The position numbers were made by a program, and so were the translations under genes. Source: JBEVJK01 sp963791325 (lineage in GTDB: Bacteria; Pseudomonadota; Alphaproteobacteria; Rhizobiales; Rhizobiaceae). Taken from it: DNA of 64,000 nt. This document shows positions 1 through 8,370 of this stretch, piece after piece. Each line of letters starts with the position of its first letter. Position 1 is the first letter of the stretch. The notes under the pieces were generated by a model that worked only from the letters and a program-made list of their open reading frames with translations, ran no database searches and was not told the DNA's origin. The stretch covers positions 248,001 to 312,000 of the forward strand of contig CAWBRU010000005.1 of the NCBI GenBank assembly GCA_963791325.1, given 5' to 3'.

Positions 1-20
1 GCGCAAAAGGCTGCCGGCCG

Positions 21-455
21 GTGAAGAAGCCTTCCGCGCCGAAGGCCGCCGTGCTCCTTGCAGGCGGCAACCCGCAGATCGCCAAAGGCGACGGCGATGT
101 TCCGGTCCAGGCCTATATCGCGGCGATGCCCGGCTGGAAGCGCGAGGTCGGCCGGCGCCTCGATGCGCTGATCACCCGCAGCGTGCCGGACGTACGCAAG
201 GCGGTGAAGTGGAACTCGCCGTTCTACGGCATCGACGGCCAAGGCTGGTTCCTGAGCTTCCACGTCTTCACCCGCTATGTGAAGGTCGCCTTCTTCCGCG
301 GCACCGCGCTCACCCCGATGCCGCCCGGTAAGAGCAAGAACGAGGGGACGCGCTACCTCGACATCGCCGAGGACGATGAGCCGGATGAAGCTGAATTGGC
401 GAGCTGGATCAAGCAGGCGGCAAGTCTGCCCGGCTTCCTCGGCCCGCAAATCTGA
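21..455 (+). CDS. DUF1801 family protein (possibly 5'-partial)
   Basis: A 144-residue protein of the DUF1801 (YdhG-like) family, small cytoplasmic proteins of unknown biochemical role. The family core is visible as a hydrophobic helix with paired arginines and lysines (VRKAVKWNSPFYG near residue 60), then alternating beta strands (WFLSFHVF, VKVAFFRG) and a C-terminal acidic helix with the typical LASWIKQA. The start is a GTG with a possible AAAAGG site upstream. The frame stays open to the left edge of the window, so the true start could lie outside. The lysine/alanine-rich first 25 residues are outside the conserved domain. Family assignment is fairly sure; function is unknown. Confidence 0.75.
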   Translation: MKKPSAPKAAVLLAGGNPQIAKGDGDVPVQAYIAAMPGWKREVGRRLDALITRSVPDVRKAVKWNSPFYGIDGQGWFLSFHVFTRYVKVAFFRGTALTPMPPGKSKNEGTRYLDIAEDDEPDEAELASWIKQAASLPGFLGPQI

Positions 456-670
456 CGGGCAAGCCGCCTAAGATGCGCTATCAGAACTGATCTGAGATGA
501 TCAGAAGTGCGCGCAGGTGGCACGTGCCGATATAGGCCAAATCATGAATTTTGTCTGAATGGCACAAACTTTTGCCACAAAGAAATTGTGCAACGCAGCA
601 TAATACCTTGAGCGGCAGTGTTCCTGAGCCATAGCTGGCGGCGGATGCGACTGGCCGCGACGGATCTTCG

Positions 671-1753
671 ATGAACGTCCTCTTTGCGATCGGCAACGGC
701 TATCTTCCGCAATTCCACGGCGGCGTGCAATCGAGCACACACCATCTGATCGCCCAGCTTGCCGCCGGCGGCCATTCGGCGTCGGTGCTTGCCTCGCTGT
801 TCGGCGACGGGCTGTTCGGCCTGCGCGCCAGGGTGAAGATGAAGCTGCTCGGCCAGCCTGCCGTGGTCGACCGGTTTCCCGGCTATCCGGTGGTGCGCGC
901 CTGGTTTCCCTGGGAAGCGGTACCGTTTGCGCTGGAACAGGCCCGGCCCGACGTCGCCGTCGTCCAGTGCCACAAATCCGTGCCGCTCGGCAAAGCGCTC
1001 GAAGCCGCCGGCGTTCCGATCGTCGTCTATCTCAGGAATGTCGAGTTCGACGAGCTCGACGGCGATCCGCGGGAGCTCCGCTCGGCGCTCTACATCGCCA
1101 ACTCGCAGTTCACGGCCGACACCTATAAGCGGGTGTTCGGCATCGAATCGGCCGTCATTCCTCCGTCGATCGACCGCAAGAGCTACGCCACTGAGAGCAG
1201 CAAGGCGTTCGTCACCTTCATCAACCCCTATCCGGTGAAGGGCCTCCAGCGCGCCGCGGACATTGCCCGCGCCTGCCCCGACATCCCGTTCCTGTTCGTC
1301 GAAAGCTGGAAGCTCGACGGCGAGCGGCTGGTCGCGGCGCAGAGCGCGATCGATGGTCTTGCCAACGTGACGATGATGCCGCGCACCGACGACATGCGAT
1401 CGGTCTACGGACAGACCAAGATCCTGCTGGCGCCGAGCCAGTGGGAGGAGGCGTGGGGCCGGGTGGCCTCCGAGGCCCATTGCAGCGGCATTCCGGTGGT
1501 CGGCTCGCGCCGCGGCGGGCTGCCGGAGGCGATCGGCGAGGGGGGCATCGTGCTCGACCATGACACGCCGCTCACCGACTGGGTCGATGCCGTGCGCCGC
1601 CTATGGGACGACGAGCGGCACTATATCTCGATGTCCGAACGAGCGCGGCAGTTCTCACTGCGGCCTGCCCTCGACCCGACCCGCCAGTTCGCGGCGTTCC
1701 TCGCGGTGCTGGAGCAGGCCAGGGCAGGCAACCCGCTCGCGCACGCCGCCTGA
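671..1753 (+). CDS. Glycosyltransferase family 4 protein
   Basis: A 360-residue GT-B fold glycosyltransferase that probably moves a sugar from a nucleotide donor to a cell-surface glycan precursor. The N-terminal Rossmann half starts with a family-4 acceptor-side signature (FHGGVQSSTHHL, residues 15-26). The C-terminal half holds the donor-binding signature EAWGRVASEAHCSGIPVVGS with the E-x7-E motif (about residues 261-280), followed by GGLPEAIG. No signal peptide or membrane segment is seen. The gene stands alone, with 215 bp of AT-richer DNA upstream that probably holds its promoter, and is followed by a seven-T tract. Acceptor and sugar cannot be told from sequence. Confidence 0.85.
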   Translation: MNVLFAIGNGYLPQFHGGVQSSTHHLIAQLAAGGHSASVLASLFGDGLFGLRARVKMKLLGQPAVVDRFPGYPVVRAWFPWEAVPFALEQARPDVAVVQCHKSVPLGKALEAAGVPIVVYLRNVEFDELDGDPRELRSALYIANSQFTADTYKRVFGIESAVIPPSIDRKSYATESSKAFVTFINPYPVKGLQRAADIARACPDIPFLFVESWKLDGERLVAAQSAIDGLANVTMMPRTDDMRSVYGQTKILLAPSQWEEAWGRVASEAHCSGIPVVGSRRGGLPEAIGEGGIVLDHDTPLTDWVDAVRRLWDDERHYISMSERARQFSLRPALDPTRQFAAFLAVLEQARAGNPLAHAA

Positions 1754-1785
1754 CGAGATTTTTTTCCGGCGGCTTTCGATTTTCG

Positions 1786-1814
1786 TTGATTGTGACAGGG
1801 ACGGTGCCTATATC
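1786..1814 (+). promoter_or_regulatory. Putative sigma-70 type promoter of the ornithine decarboxylase leader
   Basis: TTGATT (1786-1791) and TATATC (1809-1814) are separated by exactly 17 bases. They sit just in front of the highly structured leader of the downstream decarboxylase, so transcription would begin near 1820. This is sequence inference only. Confidence 0.45.
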
Positions 1815-2251
1815 CGGCGCTGCCCAAAGTCGCACGTGCCTGTGGGCGTCCCCCGATCCTCGGAATGGCGAGGCAATCGGGACGGTACCTGGGAAGTAAC
1901 GAGCCCAGTCGGTCAAGTGGCCTGCCACGGATCGAGGACGTCTTGAAGCAACGACGGTGCGGGCCTTTCTGGTGTCTGCCGATCGTCCATAGATCGGGGT
2001 TACTGAAGAGGCACACCTTCATTGCCGGCAGTGCGGACGGGTCTCCCATCCAAGCCAAGGCAGACAAAGCGAACCACGGCCGGGCAAGGCCAAGGTTCAT
2101 CACCGCGCGATGCGCGAGCTTCGGTCCCGGGATCTCCACCGCCCGGGTCGGAGTGAGAGCATCCCGCCTTTGTCCACCAGCGGATTTACGGCCACCGCGG
2201 CCGAGCGTCCGCAGCTTGATTGTGCGCGTGTCCGCGCGCTCGGAGACACCG
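1815..2251 (+). ncRNA. speF-like structured leader RNA of ornithine decarboxylase
   Basis: The 498 bp between the glycosyltransferase and the decarboxylase hold no credible gene but are rich in secondary structure. A perfect two-tier hairpin lies at 1852-1881: CCCGAT pairs with ATCGGG and, inside it, CCTCG with CGAGG around a six-base loop. More GC-rich hairpin-capable stretches follow. The alphaproteobacterial speF motif (a long conserved cis-RNA) is known upstream of ornithine decarboxylase genes of this type, and both position and length fit. A covariance-model match cannot be run here. The long rightward frame opening at 1865 is an extension of the decarboxylase frame through this leader. 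Confidence 0.6.
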
Positions 2252-3385
2252 ATGGCAACCCAGCGCATCCTCGATTTCCTTGCCACCCGACGGCCGAATG
2301 GTCCGTGCCTCGTCGTCGATCTCGACGTCGTGCGCGACAATTTCCACGCCTTCCAGAAGGCGTTGCCCAATTCGCGCATCTTCTATGCCGTCAAGGCCAA
2401 CCCGGCGCCCGAAATCCTGCGCCTGCTCGCCCAGCTCGGCTCGTCCTTCGACACCGCCTCGGTCGCCGAGATCGAGATGGCGCTCGATGCCGGCGCGACC
2501 GCCGAGCGCATCTCGTTCGGCAACACCATCAAGAAAGAGCGCGACATCCTGCGCGCCTTCGAGCTCGGCATCCGCCTCTACGCCGTCGATTGCGTCGAAG
2601 AGGTCGAGAAGGTGGCGCGCGCTGCCCCTGGCGCACGGGTCTTCTGCCGCGTCTTGACGGACGGCGAGGGCGCGGAATGGCCGCTGTCGCGCAAGTTCGG
2701 CTGCGTCCCGGCGATGGCCGTCGACGTGCTGCGCCGCGCCAAGTCGCTTGGCCTGGAGGCCCATGGCGTCTCCTTCCACGTCGGCTCCCAGCAGACCGAC
2801 CTGTCCGCCTGGGACCGGGCGCTGGCCGACGCCAGGCGCGTCTTCGGCACACTCGCGGATGAGGGCATCGTGCTCAAGATGGTCAACATGGGCGGCGGCT
2901 TTCCGACCCGCTATTTGCGCGACGTGCCCGGCGCCCAGGCCTATGGCCGGGCGATCTTCTCGGCGCTGCGCAAGCACTTCGGCAACGCCTTGCCCGAGAC
3001 CATCATCGAGCCCGGCCGCGGCATGGTCGGCAATGCCGGCGTCATCAAGTCGGAGGTCGTGCTGATCTCCAAGAAGGCCGACAACGACAATGTCCGCTGG
3101 GTCTATCTTGACATCGGCAAGTTCGGCGGCCTGGCGGAGACCATGGACGAAGCAATTCGCTACCCGATCGTGACGCCCCGCGACGGCGATGCGGTGGCGC
3201 CGTGCGTGCTCGCCGGCCCGACCTGTGATTCGGCCGACGTGCTCTACGAGAAGATGCCCTACCCGCTGCCTCTGTCGCTGACGATCGGCGACGAAGTGCT
3301 GATCGAGGGGACCGGCGCCTATACGACCACCTATGCCTCGGTCGCCTTCAACGGCTTCGAGCCGCTCCGATCCTACGTGATCTGA
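2252..3385 (+). CDS. Type III PLP-dependent ornithine (ornithine/lysine) decarboxylase
   Basis: A 377-residue enzyme of the alanine-racemase-fold (fold III) decarboxylases that makes putrescine from ornithine, often with some lysine decarboxylase activity. The PLP lysine is in FYAVKANP (about residue 48). HVGSQ, the glycine loop GGGFP and EPGR of the phosphate-binding region follow, and the C-terminal GPTCDSADV carries the catalytic cysteine and aspartate contributed across the dimer. The chosen ATG has a GGAG site six bases upstream and starts at the usual family N-terminus. The same frame runs 129 codons further upstream but through the structured leader. Regulation by that leader, probably polyamine- or ornithine-responsive, is inferred. 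Confidence 0.93.
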   Translation: MATQRILDFLATRRPNGPCLVVDLDVVRDNFHAFQKALPNSRIFYAVKANPAPEILRLLAQLGSSFDTASVAEIEMALDAGATAERISFGNTIKKERDILRAFELGIRLYAVDCVEEVEKVARAAPGARVFCRVLTDGEGAEWPLSRKFGCVPAMAVDVLRRAKSLGLEAHGVSFHVGSQQTDLSAWDRALADARRVFGTLADEGIVLKMVNMGGGFPTRYLRDVPGAQAYGRAIFSALRKHFGNALPETIIEPGRGMVGNAGVIKSEVVLISKKADNDNVRWVYLDIGKFGGLAETMDEAIRYPIVTPRDGDAVAPCVLAGPTCDSADVLYEKMPYPLPLSLTIGDEVLIEGTGAYTTTYASVAFNGFEPLRSYVI

Positions 3386-3465
3386 CGCGGCAGGCCCGCG
3401 TCGGATCCGCCGTGGCCGGCTGTCGCCGGCCGCAGGCTCGCCCGGAACCCGGCTCCGCGTGAAGG

Positions 3466-4068
3466 ATGCTCATCGCCATGGAACGCTCAACCCTGCGCCG
3501 GCCGCTGCCGGCCACTGTCGACACCTCGATCGTCGCCGAGACCGGCGCCGACGCCTTGGCGCGCGAGGCGCTGCTTGACCGGGCGATGGGCCCGGGCCGC
3601 AAGCGCAAGTCCTCCGAGCGGCTGCGCCGCGGCCGCCGGCCCTCCGAAGGGCTGGCGTTCGTGGCCCGCAGCGCCGACGGCGCCGTGGTCGGCACGGTGC
3701 GGCTGTGGGACATCGCCGCCGGCGACAACGGCCCGGCGGCGCTGCTGCTTGGGCCGCTGGCCGTCGAGCCCGGGCTCAAGGACGGCGGCATCGGCTCGGC
3801 GATGATGCGCCATGCGGTCGAGGAGGCGAGGCGCCTCGGTCATCGGGCGATCCTCCTGGTCGGCGACGCGCCATACTACCGGCGCTTCGGCTTCACGGCT
3901 GCGCTGACCGGCGCGCTGTCGATGCCGGGGCCCTATGAGCGCGAACGGTTCCTGGCGCTGGAGCTCGTTCCGGGGGCGCTCGCCGGCGCGCGCGGCGTGC
4001 TCAGCGCGGCGGGACGCCGGCTGCACCGCCAGCCGATGCCGCTTGCAGCGGCGCGGGCCGCTGCATAG
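3466..4068 (+). CDS. GNAT family N-acetyltransferase (YhbS-like)
   Basis: A 200-residue acetyl-CoA dependent acyltransferase. The N-terminal half has the YhbS-type DRAMGPGRKRKSSERLR segment (about residues 38-55). Beta-4 and motif A follow: LLGPLAVEP, then KDGGIGSAMM, the pyrophosphate-binding loop (about residues 105-114). The C-terminal YYRRFGF is the usual motif B end. The substrate cannot be told. Translation could start at this ATG or at the second ATG (M5). The TAG stop is the first three bases of a dispersed repeat (see the repeat at 4066). Confidence 0.85.
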   Translation: MLIAMERSTLRRPLPATVDTSIVAETGADALAREALLDRAMGPGRKRKSSERLRRGRRPSEGLAFVARSADGAVVGTVRLWDIAAGDNGPAALLLGPLAVEPGLKDGGIGSAMMRHAVEEARRLGHRAILLVGDAPYYRRFGFTAALTGALSMPGPYERERFLALELVPGALAGARGVLSAAGRRLHRQPMPLAAARAAA

Positions 4069-4091
4069 AGCGGTTCATCGGAATTGCGCTG
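4066..4091. repeat. Degenerate copy of dispersed TAGAGC...GAATTGC palindromic repeat
   Basis: TAGAGCGG at the left and GGAATTGCGC at the right match the ends of the longer copies at 5868 and 48750. The first three bases are the stop codon of the acetyltransferase gene. Confidence 0.45.
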
Positions 4092-4098
4092 AGCGACC

Positions 4099-4380
4099 CT
4101 AAAGAACTTGGCTGAGTGCCATCGCGGCCGACATGTCGCCGTCGATGCGCATCCGGCCCTGCATGAAAGCTGCGGTCGGGTCGAGCTCGCCCGCAGCCAA
4201 CGCCTCGCAGTCGGCCAAGGTCATGGTGATGGTGCAGTCCGCGTCGCCATCCGCAGCGCTCACGTCGCTGCCGTCGATCATGATGGCTCCGTCACGGCCA
4301 AGATCGATCTTCACGGCGCGATCGAAGCCGCTTCCAGTCAGGCGCTCGCGAAGATTGTCGGCAATGGACTCAACGCTCAT
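4099..4380 (-). CDS. SCP2 sterol-binding domain protein
   Basis: A 93-residue single-domain protein of the SCP-2 lipid-binding family, cytoplasmic. Features are the opening helix SVESIADNLRERL, a central strand pair ending in CTITMTLADCEAL, and the closing ELDPTAAFMQGRMRIDGDMS segment (about residues 65-84), the most conserved part of bacterial SCP2 proteins. The length is normal for stand-alone bacterial members. It is convergent with the acetyltransferase and has no operon partner. The natural ligand in bacteria is not established. Confidence 0.88.
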   Translation of the reverse strand: MSVESIADNLRERLTGSGFDRAVKIDLGRDGAIMIDGSDVSAADGDADCTITMTLADCEALAAGELDPTAAFMQGRMRIDGDMSAAMALSQVL

Positions 4381-4758
4381 GGTGGCTTCCTGCTTTTTCG
4401 GGTCGATCGGTAAAAATGGTGTTAGCCCGCTGGTTCAGCCAAGGTCAACGCGACCGCGGCGCAATTTTTCTTCGCGGGGCCGGAACATATGACAATAACA
4501 ATTGTTAACCTGGTGCCGGCCTTCGACGACGCGAAACTGACCAGCCGGCCGCCCGCCAACCCTTGAGGCGCGGAGCAGAGCCCGCCGGCTACCGCCTGGT
4601 TCGGAGCCTGCGGGCTCACCTTTCTTAGCCCGATACGAAAGCTTGCAGCGCGCCAAAACGCGCTATACTCCCGGCCGACCGCGGCCAGTCCGGCCTGCCG
4701 CAGCGGCGGCGAGCCAGCCTGCCTGACGCCGAACCACCCTGCCGGAGGACCAAGGACC
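4381..4758. promoter_or_regulatory. Intergenic region with 12-bp perfect palindrome upstream of the sugar isomerase
   Basis: The region has no gene. A perfect palindrome TAACAATTGTTA lies at 4496-4507, typical in form of a LacI/GntR-type operator, and a TATACT hexamer at 4664-4669 could be the -10 of the isomerase gene. It serves both the leftward SCP2 gene and the rightward isomerase gene. No local regulator gene is present. Confidence 0.35.
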
Positions 4759-5439
4759 ATGAAGCGCTCCCGCGTCAACGAGATCCTCGAAGAGGGCGAT
4801 GCCTTCATCCGCTCTTTCGGCTATATCATGCCGCCGTTCGCCTATTGGACCCCGGACGAACTCGCCCGCCGGCGCCCGGCCGGCATCCTCGCGGCCCGCC
4901 TCGGCTGGGACATCACCGATTATGGCCAGGGCAAGTTCGATGAACTCGGCCTGTTCCTGTTCACGGTCCGCAATGGCCGGGCCGAGGATCTGAGCCGCGG
5001 CAAGGGCATGCTCTATGCCGAGAAGATCATGATCTCGCGCAAGGACCAGCTGTCGCCGATGCACCGCCACGTGGTGAAGGCGGAGGACATCATCAACCGT
5101 GGAGGCGGCAAGCTGGTCTTGGAGCTGTTCATGTCGCAGGCCGACGGCAGCGTCGACCGGGAGGCCGAGGTCTCGGTGCCGACCGACGGCGTGGTGCGAA
5201 CAATGCCGGCTGGCAGCCTGCTCAAGCTCGACCCGGGCGAAAGCGTCACCCTGGTCCCCGGCGTCTGGCATGCGTTCTGGGGGGAGGGCGGAGACGTGCT
5301 GATCGGCGAGGTCTCGACCGTCAACGACGACCTCACCGACAACATCTTCGTCGACAAGATCGGCCGCTTCGCTGAAATCGAAGAAGACGAGGCGCCGGCC
5401 CATCTGTTGGTCTCGGACTACGACCGCCTGCTGGGCTGA
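4759..5439 (+). CDS. D-lyxose/D-mannose ketol-isomerase family protein
   Basis: A 226-residue cupin-fold enzyme of the D-lyxose isomerase family (E. coli YdaE type), which interconverts D-lyxose and D-xylulose and often D-mannose and D-fructose. Metal ligands are visible in MHRHVVKAEDI (H-x-H and a glutamate, about residues 99-109) and in PGVWHAFWGE (histidine, about residue 171). Length and end-to-end pattern fit the family. A GGAGGACC site precedes the ATG. It stands alone with an operator-like palindrome upstream. Family is sure; the physiological sugar is not. Confidence 0.88.
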   Translation: MKRSRVNEILEEGDAFIRSFGYIMPPFAYWTPDELARRRPAGILAARLGWDITDYGQGKFDELGLFLFTVRNGRAEDLSRGKGMLYAEKIMISRKDQLSPMHRHVVKAEDIINRGGGKLVLELFMSQADGSVDREAEVSVPTDGVVRTMPAGSLLKLDPGESVTLVPGVWHAFWGEGGDVLIGEVSTVNDDLTDNIFVDKIGRFAEIEEDEAPAHLLVSDYDRLLG

Positions 5440-5516
5440 GGGAAGGCGTCGAAACGAATCGGCCGGCCGGAACCGCCGTCGGGCGAGCGTTCGCCCGCCC
5501 GGGAACCTGGCCAGGT

Positions 5517-5759
5517 TCAGCTGTCCGACACTTCCGTCTCCGGGCGATCGTCGCCGCGCGACACCTCGCCGTGCCATTTGCCGGACAAATCTTCGTATTC
5601 GATGCCTTCGGTCTGGCCGGCGACCTGCTGCTCGGCGGCGGCAGAGCGCGCCGCCTCGACGGCTTCGGCGTGAGTCGCGAAGGTTTCCGAGAAGGTCGTT
5701 CCCACCTTGTAGGCCCAGCCTCCGTCATGCTCGACGACATCATAGACGACACGGGTCAT
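5517..5759 (-). CDS. DUF2188 domain protein
   Basis: An 80-residue small cytoplasmic protein of the DUF2188 family. The family core is the N-terminal YDVVEHDGGWAYKVG, then a helix starting TFATHAEAVEAARSAAAEQQ. The ATG at 5759 has an excellent AAGGGGAG site. A longer frame continues upstream but lacks any conserved content. Related proteins are often stress-induced, but no mechanism is known. Confidence 0.8.
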   Translation of the reverse strand: MTRVVYDVVEHDGGWAYKVGTTFSETFATHAEAVEAARSAAAEQQVAGQTEGIEYEDLSGKWHGEVSRGDDRPETEVSDS

Positions 5760-5867
5760 GGCTTTCTCCCCTTGGCTTGCTTCTGCAAACGAATCGGCCC
5801 TGGCCGGGTTCCCGGCCCCGAACCTCTCAGAGCGGATCACCTTTTCTTTGAATCGGTGCTCCCCTCC

Positions 5868-5933
5868 AAGTCTTTGTTTTTCCGCAATTCCGGACGGAGA
5901 ACCGGCTGCCGCTTCTCCTCGAATTGCTCTAGA
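5868..5933. repeat. Dispersed palindromic intergenic repeat, full copy A
   Basis: This 66-bp element aligns without gaps to the copy at 48750-48815 with 6 mismatches. It can fold: GCAATTC (5884-5890) pairs with GAATTGC (5921-5927) and GGAGAA (5896-5901) with TTCTCC (5913-5918). Its right edge CTAGA provides the TAG stop codon (5929-5931, read leftward) of the dipeptidase gene. Palindromes of this look are common between genes in Hyphomicrobiales. Confidence 0.75.
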
Positions 5934-6984
5934 CGCTCTCGTGCCAGGCCAGGCGCAGCACCCGCAGCCAGTTGCCGCGGCAAATCTTGGCGAGGTCATC
6001 GCGGCCGTAGCCTGCCGCCGTCAGCGCGGTGACCAGATGCTGAAGCCCGCCGGCCGAGCCGATCGCCTGCGGAATGAGAGCACCGTCGAAGTCGGAGCCG
6101 AGCGCGACGCCGTCGATACCCAGCCGATCGACCAGATAATCGACATGCCGGACCATGTCGGAGAGCGGCGTGTCGGCCCGGTCGCGGCCGTCGGGGCGCA
6201 GCATCGTCACGGCGAAGTTCAGCCCGACCAGGCCGCCCAAATCGCGCACCGCATCGAGCTGGCGGTCGGTCAGATTGCGGGCCACGGGGGTGATGGCGTG
6301 GACATTGGAATGGCTGGCGACCAGCGGCTGGTCGGTGATCGCGGCGACATCCCAGAATCCCTTCTCGGTGATATGGGAGAGGTCGATCAGGATGCCGAGG
6401 CGATTGCAGGCCTTCACCAGAGCGCGCCCGGCATCAGTGAGTCCAGGACCCGTGTCGGGGCTGCGCGGATAGGCGAACGGCACCCCATGGCCGAAAATGT
6501 TGTTGCGGCTCCACACCGGGCCGAGTGAGCGCAATCCGGCGGCATAAAGCACGTCGAGCTCGACCAGATCGGGGCCGATCGGCTCACAGCCTTCGAGATG
6601 AAGCACGGCGGCGAATCGGCCGGCCGCGATGGCGGCTTCGATATCGCGCGCTGTGCGGCAGAGCTGCCAGGCGGCCGCGCGTTCCAGCCTGAGCGCAATG
6701 GCCGCCATTTCGAGCGCGATGTCGAGGGAAGGCTGGCGCTCGAGCGGCGGCGACAGCGGCGTCTCATAGCGGCCACTGGTGTCGGGCTGCTTGAGCATCA
6801 GTTCGCCCGAGGGTACATAGATGGCCGACAGGCCGCCAGCCAGCCCGCCGCTCTTGGCGCGCGGCAGATCTATATGGCCGCGCTGCCGCCCATAGACGAA
6901 GCTCTCGACCGGATCGGCCCCGGTGCGCGCGTTCTTCCACAGGCGCAACAGAACGTCGTTGTGACCATCAAACACCAGCTGCAT
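5929..6984 (-). CDS. Membrane dipeptidase (peptidase M19, renal dipeptidase family)
   Basis: A 351-residue dinuclear zinc dipeptidase of the amidohydrolase superfamily. Zinc ligands are recognisable: H-x-D in FDGHNDVLLRL near the N-terminus, the bridging glutamate in VLHLEGCEPIG, histidines in ASHSNVHAI and in the preceding DLSH, and the closing aspartate in ALGSDFDG. It hydrolyses dipeptides, possibly including D-amino-acid dipeptides. The start at 6984 was chosen because GAGGAGC lies just upstream and the family begins here; 15 more codons are open upstream. There is no signal peptide, so the bacterial protein is probably cytoplasmic. The stop codon comes from the adjoining repeat. Confidence 0.92.
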   Translation of the reverse strand: MQLVFDGHNDVLLRLWKNARTGADPVESFVYGRQRGHIDLPRAKSGGLAGGLSAIYVPSGELMLKQPDTSGRYETPLSPPLERQPSLDIALEMAAIALRLERAAAWQLCRTARDIEAAIAAGRFAAVLHLEGCEPIGPDLVELDVLYAAGLRSLGPVWSRNNIFGHGVPFAYPRSPDTGPGLTDAGRALVKACNRLGILIDLSHITEKGFWDVAAITDQPLVASHSNVHAITPVARNLTDRQLDAVRDLGGLVGLNFAVTMLRPDGRDRADTPLSDMVRHVDYLVDRLGIDGVALGSDFDGALIPQAIGSAGGLQHLVTALTAAGYGRDDLAKICRGNWLRVLRLAWHESV

Positions 6985-7126
6985 GCGTGCTCCTCGATGC
7001 GCCATGGGATCATCGCGTTGGCGCGCCAAAGGTCAAGCAATTAGCCCTCAACAGAGCGCGAGGGCCGGCAGCCGATGGGCAGCCGACCGGCACCGCCCTG
7101 ACGCGGTCAGCGGCCGGCAAATGGGC

Positions 7127-7618
7127 TCAGTGCGGGTATTTGTTATGGCGGACGAAGTCCCAGATCGCCACATTGGTCTCGGTGATCGCCCGAATGCAGT
7201 TCTGCACCTTGATGATCTCCTCGTCGTCAAGGGCTTCGATCTTGCCGTATTTGATCTCCTCCTTGGCGTCGAAGATGCGCATCAGCTGCGTGTTCATCGA
7301 CTTGTTGACCTCGTCGAAGGAGTAGATGCAGTGGCTGAATTTGTTGCGCAGCTTGGCTTGCTGCGAGAGCCGGTCGGTGATCGACAGGACTTCGCGCCGG
7401 TGCGCCGCCGGGGTCTTCTTCAGCTTGGCCAGACGCTCGACCAGCTCGATGCGGGCGCGGGTCGTGTTGAGCGTGAGGAAGATGACGACCGCCGTCTCCT
7501 TGTCGACGCGGGCCAGGCCGGCGATCAGGTAGATCAACAGGCTTTCGGTGTTCGTCCAGGTGTAGTTCAGCTGGCCGATCAGGAGCAGGATGTCGTGGAA
7601 GCGGCGGATCTGATTCAT
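7127..7618 (-). CDS. Hypothetical helical protein coupled to the LuxR regulator
   Basis: A 163-residue protein I do not recognise by name. It is almost all helix, with no signal peptide. The segment KLRNKFSHCIYSF (about residues 90-102) resembles the R-x4-6-H motif of HEPN-like helical domains, but this is only a resemblance. Its start overlaps the stop of the LuxR-type gene by four bases (ATGA type), so the two are translationally coupled and probably act together. The location beside a type I secretion locus suggests a role in controlling it; that is inference. Confidence 0.75.
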   Translation of the reverse strand: MNQIRRFHDILLLIGQLNYTWTNTESLLIYLIAGLARVDKETAVVIFLTLNTTRARIELVERLAKLKKTPAAHRREVLSITDRLSQQAKLRNKFSHCIYSFDEVNKSMNTQLMRIFDAKEEIKYGKIEALDDEEIIKVQNCIRAITETNVAIWDFVRHNKYPH

Positions 7619-8370
7619 TTTCCGGTCAATGCGAAGGACAGGTCGGCGTTGTGGCGTGCCGCCCGCGCCTGTTCCAGGAAGATCGCTGCCGCCGCAGTTC
7701 TGTTGCGCGCCCCGAGCTTCTTGATGATGTTGTGGAGGTGGACCTTGATCGTGTGTTCGGACAGATTGAGCTTGACCGCGATCAGCTTGTTCTGGGCGCC
7801 GTGGGAGACCATTTCCAGGACCTGAATCTCGCGGTCGGTGAGGCCGTTCAGCGGGCGCGGCTCGCTCGCCAGCCGCACCGGCGGCGCAGGGCGCGGCGCC
7901 GGCGCCGGGCGCTTCTGGAAGAACGAGGAGGGGAAATATTCGCCGCCGCGCAGCATCAGGCGAATCACCGACAGCCAGATGTCGAGCCGCAGGTTCATCG
8001 GCAGGACGCTGCGCACGACGCTGGAGGCAAGCACCGCCTCGACCAGTTCCAGCCGGGTGGAGCTGTCGTCGACGATCATGGCGATCAGCGCTCCGGGGTG
8101 GCGTCCGGCGAGTTCGCCGGCCCCGTGGCCGGCCGGGTCGAGCACCAATTCATCGATCAGCACGAGCTGCACGGGATGGTCGAAATGGCCGCAGGCCCGC
8201 TCGATGGTCACGGCGCGCTCGACCGAAACCCATGGAAACTCCCGTTCGATGGCGGACAGATTGCAGTCCGGCACACCGCCTTCCGAGCCGACCACGACGA
8301 TGGCCTTGCGGCGCAGCGGCAGGGCATATTCGTCCGAGGTTCGTATGCTTCTGGTGGCGATATCGTGCAT
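7615..8370 (-). CDS. LuxR family response regulator-like transcription factor
   Basis: A 251-residue protein with an atypical receiver-like N-terminal domain (about residues 20-140; strands KAIVVVG and VQLVLIDEL, the aspartate of the latter in the phospho-acceptor position) and a clear LuxR/GerE helix-turn-helix at about residues 174-238 (GLTDREIQVLEMVSHG, then SEHTIKVHLHNIIKKL). A proline/alanine-rich linker joins the two. The usual receiver acidic pair and lysine are not obvious, so phosphorylation is doubtful. It points away from the secretion genes across a 720-bp intergenic region, the usual layout for a regulator of the neighbouring locus, here perhaps a biofilm-type matrix. Targets are inferred. 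Confidence 0.85.
   Translation of the reverse strand: MHDIATRSIRTSDEYALPLRRKAIVVVGSEGGVPDCNLSAIEREFPWVSVERAVTIERACGHFDHPVQLVLIDELVLDPAGHGAGELAGRHPGALIAMIVDDSSTRLELVEAVLASSVVRSVLPMNLRLDIWLSVIRLMLRGGEYFPSSFFQKRPAPAPRPAPPVRLASEPRPLNGLTDREIQVLEMVSHGAQNKLIAVKLNLSEHTIKVHLHNIIKKLGARNRTAAAAIFLEQARAARHNADLSFALTGK

Noticed and set aside
1865..2251. N-terminal extension of the ornithine decarboxylase
   Set aside because: The extra 129 codons run through a structured leader, lack family similarity, and the internal ATG has a good ribosome site at the family N-terminus.
5481..5496. GGGCGA/TCGCCC hairpin after the sugar isomerase gene as a terminator
   Set aside because: Stem of only six pairs and no T tract, so not listed as a feature.
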